48,142 nucleotides of DNA, from contig CALGOH010000148.1 of the NCBI GenBank assembly GCA_937957985.1, positions 1 to 48,142 on the forward strand, read 5' to 3'. This DNA is from an uncultured Verrucomicrobiae bacterium (GTDB taxonomy: Bacteria; Verrucomicrobiota; Verrucomicrobiia; Verrucomicrobiales; Akkermansiaceae). Below are positions 42,802 to 48,142 of this stretch, piece after piece. The notes beneath the pieces were generated by a model. The model was not told the origin of the DNA, did not search any database, and was given only the letters and a program-made list of their open reading frames with translations. The position numbers were made by a program, and so were the translations under genes. Numbering within the stretch: the stretch's first letter is position 1; each line of letters starts with the position of its first letter.

Positions 42802-44124
42802 ATGAGTGATTCATCCTCCGACCACGATCATTCCACGGACTACCAGGAGGGTAGTATCTCGCTGCCCGGTGCCGTGGCGATGGGAACCGGGGTGATGATC
42901 GGTGCCGGGATCTTCGCACTCACCGGGCAGGTCGCCGAGCTGGCGGGAACGTGGTTTCCGCTGGCGTTCCTCGCCGCAGCGGTGGTGTCGGGATTCAGCG
43001 CCTACACCTACGTGCGGATGTCGAACGCCTACCCGTCGGCGGGAGGGATCGCGATGTTCCTCGAGAAGGCCTACTCGAAGTCCACCGTCACCGGGGCGAG
43101 CGCGCTTCTGATGTACTTCTCGATGGTGATCAACCAGAGCCTGGTCGCCCGGACCTTCGGAACCTACGTGCTGCAACCCTTCGGGGACGCACATCCGGGA
43201 TGGCTGGTGCCGGCCCTGGGAGTGGGCCTGCTGGCCTTCTCGTTCATCGTCAACATCCTGGGCAACCAGTTCATCCAGACCTTCTCGTTCATCACGGCCT
43301 TCATCAAGATCGGCGGGCTGGTGGTTCTGGCGATCGGCGGGCTGTGGGCGGCCGGGTTCGACTTCGAGGGCATCTCGGTGGCCCCGAAGCAATCGACACC
43401 CGGCGCCTTCCTCGGAGCCGTGGCGCTGGGAATCCTTGCCTTCAAGGGATTCACGACGATCACCAACAGTGGCGGCGAAATCGAACAGCCGCACAAGAAC
43501 GTCGGGCGGGCGATCGTCATCTCGATCTCGATCTGCACGATCATCTACCTGCTCGTCTGCTTCGCCGTCGGCAGCAACCTCGGGATCGAGCGGATCGTCG
43601 AGGCGAAGGATTACGCGCTGGCGGAGGCATCGCGGCCGGTCTTCGGCGACTGGGGCCTGTGGACCACGGTCGGCTTCGCCGTGGTGGCCACGGTTTCCGG
43701 CGTGATCGCCAGCATGTTCGCGGTCTCACGCATGCTTGCGATGCTGACCAAGATGAAACTGGTGCCGCACAGTCACTTCGGCATGCCCGGCAGCATCCAG
43801 AAACACACCCTCGTTTACACCGTCGTCCTCGCGGCTCTCCTCACCTTATTTTTCGACCTCAGCCGGATCGCGGCGATGGGGGCGATTTTCTACCTCATCA
43901 TGGACATCACCATCCACTGGGGCGTGCTCCGGCATCTGCGCGACGAGGTCGAGGCGAAGCCGGCGGTGGTCATCACCGCGATCCTGCTGGATGCTATCAT
44001 GCTGGGAGCCCTGGTCTGGGTGAAGGCCTCCTCCGACATGACGGTGATCTGGGCATCACTCGTCGGATTGGCGCTGGTGTTCGCAGGTGAGCGGCTCTTT
44101 CTTGGGCATGGCGGAGCTGAGTAG
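42802..44124 (+). CDS. APC-superfamily permease
   Basis: This 440-residue protein has about 12 membrane helices. Its first membrane region AVAMGTGVMIGAGIFALTGQ carries the GxGIGAGIF-type motif of amino-acid/polyamine/organocation transporters. Further matches are ILAFKGFTTITNSGGEIEQP and the AVSRMLAMLTKMK region. The N-terminal tail is His/Asp/Ser-rich. Its substrate is unknown. It starts 7 bp after the oxidase gene, so it probably shares its transcript and may have a role in copper stress. A longer start within the oxidase gene was rejected. Confidence 0.88.
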   Translation: MSDSSSDHDHSTDYQEGSISLPGAVAMGTGVMIGAGIFALTGQVAELAGTWFPLAFLAAAVVSGFSAYTYVRMSNAYPSAGGIAMFLEKAYSKSTVTGASALLMYFSMVINQSLVARTFGTYVLQPFGDAHPGWLVPALGVGLLAFSFIVNILGNQFIQTFSFITAFIKIGGLVVLAIGGLWAAGFDFEGISVAPKQSTPGAFLGAVALGILAFKGFTTITNSGGEIEQPHKNVGRAIVISISICTIIYLLVCFAVGSNLGIERIVEAKDYALAEASRPVFGDWGLWTTVGFAVVATVSGVIASMFAVSRMLAMLTKMKLVPHSHFGMPGSIQKHTLVYTVVLAALLTLFFDLSRIAAMGAIFYLIMDITIHWGVLRHLRDEVEAKPAVVITAILLDAIMLGALVWVKASSDMTVIWASLVGLALVFAGERLFLGHGGAE

Positions 44125-44179
44125 GCTGCATTGGGCAGGGCGAAGGCCACTGAAGAGAATTGATAGAGTCGGATCTTGA

Positions 44180-44446
44180 TCGGCGGCGAAGGAGCCCCGA
44201 AAGCCAGACGACGAGGACCTGAGTGGGGAAGCGCGGCAGTGTTGGATCCTTGGGCAGCTCGCGGCCAAGAGGAAATTGAAGCGAGTGGACATCGAGGGGC
44301 AGTTCAGGAAGTCAACCGCCACGGTGAAACGGGACCTCGGGGCACTTGACGATCGGATCGAGTTCGTTGGCACAGGGCGCAACGGATACTATTCTCAGGA
44401 AGGCGGCAGCAGATTCTGGCTGGCTGAAATCTTCTTGACGTTCTAG
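44180..44446 (+). pseudogene. Decayed copy of the response-regulator 3' end
   Basis: From about 44195 the DNA follows the 3' end of the response-regulator gene at 6845-7873 closely; by eye I count about 16 differences over roughly 195 aligned bases. It encodes PDDEDLSGEARQCWILGQL and RKSTATVKRDLGALDDRIEF, i.e. the DeoR-like HTH. A stop lies immediately upstream and there is no start codon. Near NGYY two bases are missing, so the frame shifts and ends at 44446. Nothing else of the response regulator, kinase or mod is found here. Confidence 0.88.
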
Positions 44447-44451
44447 GGAAA

Positions 44452-44856
44452 ATGGATTTCTTCACCCGCATGTTTCCGGCGGCGAAAGTATTCCTGCTGG
44501 TCGGCGCTTTCGTCGGCCTGCTGGTGGGTGCCGTCTCCGGGAAAATGACCGGCTACTCCGGACTTCACGACTCGGAAGCTCATTCCGAAGCCTTTCAGGA
44601 TTGTTGCAAGGATGTTCATCCAAGTGACCTTGATTGTGATGCTCCTTGTCCCCAGGATCAGCAGGAATGTCCTGATCACCCTGGGGAACACCACCATCAT
44701 CACTCATGCACCTGTGGCTCGCCGCATCTTTTTGCGGGAGGCCCTGTTGGGCACCGGGTGGCTGTGCCGGACCAGAAGCGCTCCCCGATTGAGGTCGAGC
44801 GCCAGCTTGTGCCCGATTCTCCGGTCTTGTCCGAGGACAAGCCGCCTTTGATTTGA
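44452..44856 (+). CDS. Membrane-anchored His/Cys-rich protein
   Basis: This 134-residue protein has one membrane helix (KVFLLVGAFVGLLVGAVSG). The remaining part is rich in Cys, His, Asp and Glu: FQDCCKDVHPSDLDCDAPC, then DHPGEHHHHHSCTCGSPH. Such a stretch would bind soft and borderline metal ions. No catalytic domain is seen, and the family is unknown to me. It begins 5 bp after the response-regulator remnant and precedes the second efflux operon by 128 bp, where it may act as a periplasmic or membrane metal trap. Confidence 0.72.
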   Translation: MDFFTRMFPAAKVFLLVGAFVGLLVGAVSGKMTGYSGLHDSEAHSEAFQDCCKDVHPSDLDCDAPCPQDQQECPDHPGEHHHHHSCTCGSPHLFAGGPVGHRVAVPDQKRSPIEVERQLVPDSPVLSEDKPPLI

Positions 44857-44984
44857 GCCGTCCCTGATTCTCAGGTGACGAGTGCCCCGGACAATTCCCC
44901 GGGTGCCCGTTTCCCGCGCTTCCGCGCACCTCCACGCATGCGCCGTCTTTGTTGGCCTGCGTGCCTTCACCTCGCTCAAATCAA

Positions 44985-46211
44985 ATGCAAACTATCCAGA
45001 AATACATGATTCTGGGTGCCATCACTCTCGGTTTTCAGCCCCTTTTCGGCGAACCAGGAACGGTGGTCACCCTCGCCACGGTCGGAGACCGTGTACGCGC
45101 TCAGAACCCCGATCTTGCCGCCGCGCGGCTGACGATCGATGAAGCGGTCGGCCGCATGAAGCAGGCCGGTCGGCTTGAGAATCCCGACTTGGAGATCGGG
45201 ACGCAATACAACACCACTTCTGCCGAGCGGGGACTCGAGATCGGGTTCAGCCAGAAATTCCCGGTCACCAATCGTCTCAAGCTCGAAAAGGATCGAGGGG
45301 CAACCGCCGTGATGGCGGCACAGACCGAAATCCGGGAGGTGGAGAACCAGCTGATTGGTGAGGCTCGTGCGGCCTTGGTCCGGGTGCTGGCGGTTCGCGA
45401 GCGGAAGACGCTACTCGAACAGCAAACGGCGCTTTCGCGGGAACTTGCCGACTTCATCGATGAGGTCGCAAAAAAGGGCGAGGCCTCGGTGATCGAAGCG
45501 GGGCAGGCCCGGTTGGAGGCATCACGATTCACGACGGAATGCCGACAGCTTGCAGCAGAGGAGAAGAGAACGGTCGGTGACCTCAAGCCGCTGCTCGGCA
45601 TGTCAGCGGGTGAAACCTTGCATGTCAGCGGAGGATTGCCTGGTCTTCGCATGCCCGAGGGGGCTGACCCGATCGAGCGCCCGGCCCTTGAGATCGCGCG
45701 CCTCGCCGTGATCGCGGCGGAGCAGGACGTGGCCATTGAACAGACACGGCGCTATGGCGATCTCACGGCTGGCTTTTTTGTGGGAGCGGAACGTGTGGCG
45801 GACGCTCCCGAGGCTGCCGCGAAGGAGGGGATCGTAGGCTTGAAGGTGACGATCCCGCTGCCCTTCTGGGATAAGAACGAAGGCAACATCGAGGCGGCCG
45901 AAGCTAAGGCGAAACGTCGCCGCAAGGAGGTGGTGGCTCTACGGCAAGGCATCGCCTTGGAAGCGGAGGCAGCGCGATCCGAGATGCTGGAGTGGGCGAA
46001 ACTCGCGAGCGAAATCGAAAGCGAACTCCTGCCCCAGGCTGCGGATCAGACCGATGTGGCCGAGCAGGCTTGGCGCAACGGCCAAAGTGATCTGCTCACC
46101 GTTCTCCGATCAAGAGAGCAGCGTCTCCAATTGGCGGCGGCGCGGCTCGATGCACTCAAAAACTTCGAACTGGCGCGTGTGCGCTACCAAACCGCCTTGG
46201 GCAACCCATGA
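44985..46211 (+). CDS. CzcC/TolC-family outer-membrane efflux protein
   Basis: This 408-residue protein has a signal-like start (MILGAITLGFQPLFG) and two outer-membrane-factor repeats: AQNPDLAAARLTIDEAVGRM with NPDLEIGTQYN, and ALEIARLAVIAAEQDVAIEQ with LPFWDKNEGNIEAAEAKAKR. It ends ALKNFELARVRYQTALGNP, typical of CzcC-type channels. The stop overlaps the adaptor start by ATGA. It is the first gene of a second HME-RND operon. The start at 44985 was preferred over one 12 codons upstream. Confidence 0.86.
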   Translation: MQTIQKYMILGAITLGFQPLFGEPGTVVTLATVGDRVRAQNPDLAAARLTIDEAVGRMKQAGRLENPDLEIGTQYNTTSAERGLEIGFSQKFPVTNRLKLEKDRGATAVMAAQTEIREVENQLIGEARAALVRVLAVRERKTLLEQQTALSRELADFIDEVAKKGEASVIEAGQARLEASRFTTECRQLAAEEKRTVGDLKPLLGMSAGETLHVSGGLPGLRMPEGADPIERPALEIARLAVIAAEQDVAIEQTRRYGDLTAGFFVGAERVADAPEAAAKEGIVGLKVTIPLPFWDKNEGNIEAAEAKAKRRRKEVVALRQGIALEAEAARSEMLEWAKLASEIESELLPQAADQTDVAEQAWRNGQSDLLTVLRSREQRLQLAAARLDALKNFELARVRYQTALGNP

Positions 46212-47365
46212 AACTATTTCAAGACATGAAAGCATCTATCATTGCCGCGGCACTTGCCGCATCTGCGATCCTCGCTGTCCGGGGAGCGGAGGGACCACTC
46301 GATCCCGAACGTGCGGCGAACACTGTAATTCTCGACGAAACGGGCGTCAAAAACCTCCGGCTTGAAACCGTCATGGTCGAGGAGCGTGATTTCGAGCAAA
46401 CAGTCTTTGCGGTTGGCCGCATCGAGGAGATACCCGGCAACCAGCACTCGATCTCGTCTCGCATCCCTGGTCGAGCCATCGAGGTGAACGCCTTTATCGG
46501 AGACGAGGTCAAGGCCGGGGAAGTGCTGGTCAGGGTCGAGAGTCGCCAACCCGGCGATCCGCCACCGGTCATCGAACTCCGGGCACCGCACGACGGCGTG
46601 GTGATTGAGTCGGACGTTCTGCAAGGCCAGCCGGTCGAGCCGGATACCGAACTGCTGGATCTCTCCGACCGCGACCGGATGTGGGTCGTTGCGCGGATTC
46701 CGGAGCAGATGGCTGCCGGCATTGTTCCAGGAACCCAGGCGCGCATCACTTTTCCGGCGCTTGGCGGTGAACCCATCACCTCCAAATTGCTGCGCTTCGG
46801 CGTGACTGCGGACCGCGAGGCTGGCGCCATTGAAGGCATCTTTGAAGTCCCAAACACCGACCGGCGGCTCACTCCGGGCATGCGCGCGGAGTTCGACATC
46901 ATTGTTTCCAAACGGTCAAATGTTCTCTCCGTGCCCGAGGAAGCGGTGCAGGGAGATCCCTCCAAGAGGGTGGTGTATCTGAAAGATCTGGAGATACCGA
47001 ATGCCTTTGTGAAATCGCCGGTTGTACTCGGGGAAAAGGGAGGTGGCTGGATCGAGGTGCTTTCAGGCGTTTTCCCGGGGGATGATGTTGTCACCCGTGG
47101 CTCCTACATGCTGGGGTACGCTGGCGGGGGCGGTATGTCTCTCAAGGAAGCTCTCGACGCCGCCCACGGCCACAAGCACGCCGAGGATGGTTCGGAGCTG
47201 ACCGAAGAGGCCGGTGGGGACCATGACCACGATCATGGCGCGGAGGCATCCGGCGGCGCACCCGCCTGGATGATGTACTATGCCGGGGGCAGTACTTTGC
47301 TGATGCTGTTGTTCGCGCAGCTTTGGTGGAATTCGAAACGCAAGGAGGGTCGTAGCGATGCTTGA
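46208..47365 (+). CDS. CzcB-like efflux adaptor with C-terminal membrane helix
   Basis: This 385-residue membrane-fusion protein has a signal-like start (IIAAALAASAILAVRG), the lipoyl-like core (RIPGRAIEVNAFIGDEVKAG and LRAPHDGVVIESDVLQGQPV) and barrel segments to about 310. It lacks a long coiled coil. A His-rich tract (AAHGHKHAEDG and DHDHDHGAE) and a C-terminal membrane helix (YYAGGSTLLMLLFAQLWW) follow, an unusual place for an anchor. The His-rich part may bind metal. It overlaps the channel and pump genes on each side. Confidence 0.88.
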   Translation: MKLFQDMKASIIAAALAASAILAVRGAEGPLDPERAANTVILDETGVKNLRLETVMVEERDFEQTVFAVGRIEEIPGNQHSISSRIPGRAIEVNAFIGDEVKAGEVLVRVESRQPGDPPPVIELRAPHDGVVIESDVLQGQPVEPDTELLDLSDRDRMWVVARIPEQMAAGIVPGTQARITFPALGGEPITSKLLRFGVTADREAGAIEGIFEVPNTDRRLTPGMRAEFDIIVSKRSNVLSVPEEAVQGDPSKRVVYLKDLEIPNAFVKSPVVLGEKGGGWIEVLSGVFPGDDVVTRGSYMLGYAGGGGMSLKEALDAAHGHKHAEDGSELTEEAGGDHDHDHGAEASGGAPAWMMYYAGGSTLLMLLFAQLWWNSKRKEGRSDA

Positions 47366-48142
47366 TAAACTCATCCGCTTCTCGCTGGCCCAGCGGGGGC
47401 TCATCATCATGGGTGCGCTTGTCGTCCTGATCATGGGCGTCAAAAAGACGTTGGAAACTCCGGTGGATGTCCTGCCAGACCTTACGAAGCCCACCGTCAC
47501 ACTGCTCACGGAAGCGAAGGGCTATTCACCTGAGGAGGTGGAAACGCTGGTTTCCATTCCCCTGGAAAACGCCCTCATGGGTGTCACCGGGGTGGACCGC
47601 ATCCGCACCACGAACGACATCGGACTTTCCCTCATATTTGTCGAGTTCGACTGGAGCACCGACATCTACAAGGCCCGCCAGTTCGTCCAGGAACGCCTGA
47701 TGGGGGTGAATGAAACGCTTCCGGATGGTGTGTCGCCGTACATGACTCCCGTCACTTCACTGATGGGCGACATCATGCTCGTCGGATTGCGGGATCCTTC
47801 GGGAAATACGTCGCCGCGCGACTTGCGGGTGATTGCCGACTGGACGGTGGCGCGTCGCCTCCAATCCATTCCCGGCGTTGCCGAGGTGCTGTCCATGGGC
47901 GGAGGCGTCAAGCAGATTCAGGTGCAACCCGATCCACAGCGGATGCTCTTGCACCAGATCACCTTCGAACAACTTCGTGATGCGGCGGCAGAGGCTGTCA
48001 AGAACACCACTGGCGGATTCCTCACCGAACGCGCCCAGGAAATCATGGTGCGCAACCTGGCCATGACCACCGAGCCAGACACCATCGCCAACACGGTGGT
48101 GGCCTACCGAAATGATCGGCCGATCCAGATTCGGGATGTCGC
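47358..48142 (+). CDS. CzcA-like HME-RND efflux pump, partial
   Basis: The frame starts at 47358, 8 bp inside the adaptor gene, after an AGGAGG-like ribosome site, and runs off the right edge after 261 codons. It reads LIRFSLAQRGLIIMGALVVL, then PVDVLPDLTKPTVTLLTEAK, GYSPEEVETLVSIPLENALM and NDIGLSLIFVEFDWSTDIYK. These are the first helix and porter-domain features of heavy-metal RND pumps. It does not have the insert seen in the other pump. Its metal cannot be told without the missing membrane residues. Confidence 0.92.
   Translation, partial: MLDKLIRFSLAQRGLIIMGALVVLIMGVKKTLETPVDVLPDLTKPTVTLLTEAKGYSPEEVETLVSIPLENALMGVTGVDRIRTTNDIGLSLIFVEFDWSTDIYKARQFVQERLMGVNETLPDGVSPYMTPVTSLMGDIMLVGLRDPSGNTSPRDLRVIADWTVARRLQSIPGVAEVLSMGGGVKQIQVQPDPQRMLLHQITFEQLRDAAAEAVKNTTGGFLTERAQEIMVRNLAMTTEPDTIANTVVAYRNDRPIQIRDV

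Noticed and set aside
41169..42803. 544-residue open frame opposite the multicopper oxidase
   Set aside because: It is His/Val/Arg-rich shadow coding of an oxidase whose copper motifs are intact.
44878..44915. Possible terminator before the second efflux operon
   Set aside because: The CCCGG/CCGGG pairing is short, with no T-tract.
1..48142. CRISPR arrays, tRNA or rRNA genes, insertion sequences
   Set aside because: No regular repeat-spacer pattern, no tRNA-like cloverleaf and no transposase were seen on reading either strand; a dedicated search was not possible.

Overview
The window is about 48 kb of high-GC bacterial DNA, densely coding, with many 4-bp start/stop overlaps. The gene styles suggest a verrucomicrobial or related environmental bacterium: small secreted Cys-pair proteins, heavy-metal domains of the YTCPMHP type, many DUF3347 domains, and weak or absent Shine-Dalgarno sequences. 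No rRNA or other phylogenetic marker is present, so this assignment is tentative.

Region 1 (1-3580, minus strand) is a tightly packed replication module typical of phages or mobile elements. In transcription order it holds a phage-type conserved protein, a PD-(D/E)XK nuclease, a PIF1/RecD-like helicase, a small unknown protein, and the N-terminus of a primase-polymerase that runs off the left edge. A palindrome-rich divergent promoter region (3581-3829) separates it from Region 2.

Region 2 (3830-13467, plus strand) is the most notable part. Six genes lie in one compact array: an SMC/RecF-like ATPase, a soluble HEAT-histidine kinase, a response regulator with two predicted DNA-binding regions, a type III-like methyltransferase (Mod), a type III-like helicase-nuclease (Res), and a DUF4062 (TIR-like) protein fused to phage-regulator-like modules. 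I read it as a candidate anti-phage system in which an ATPase and phosphorelay sense infection and control a restriction-modification core and an extra effector. An 11-bp inverted repeat lies just before mod. A degenerate copy of the response-regulator 3' end lies 36.5 kb away at 44180-44446.

Region 3 (13468-23435, minus strand) opens with a broken 3' fragment of a copper ATPase, which may mark the island boundary. It continues with an operon-like run: site-2 protease, phospholipase-D-type cardiolipin synthase, lycopene-cyclase-like membrane protein, nuclease-like protein, LOG-like protein, an intact copper P-type ATPase, an EamA transporter, two small membrane proteins, an isoprenylcysteine-methyltransferase-like protein and a small secreted Cys-pair protein.

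Region 4 (23703-48142) is a metal-resistance region. It has a CnrY-CnrX-CnrH-like anti-sigma/sensor/ECF-sigma module, stand-alone DUF3347 proteins, a complete CusCBA-like efflux operon whose adaptor carries two DUF3347 domains, a cyclic-nucleotide-binding protein with a Cys-rich TRASH-like tail, a multicopper oxidase fused to an outer-membrane-barrel-like tail, an APC permease, and a second HME-RND efflux operon that runs off the right edge. Together these would oxidise periplasmic copper and export copper or other soft/divalent metals across both membranes.
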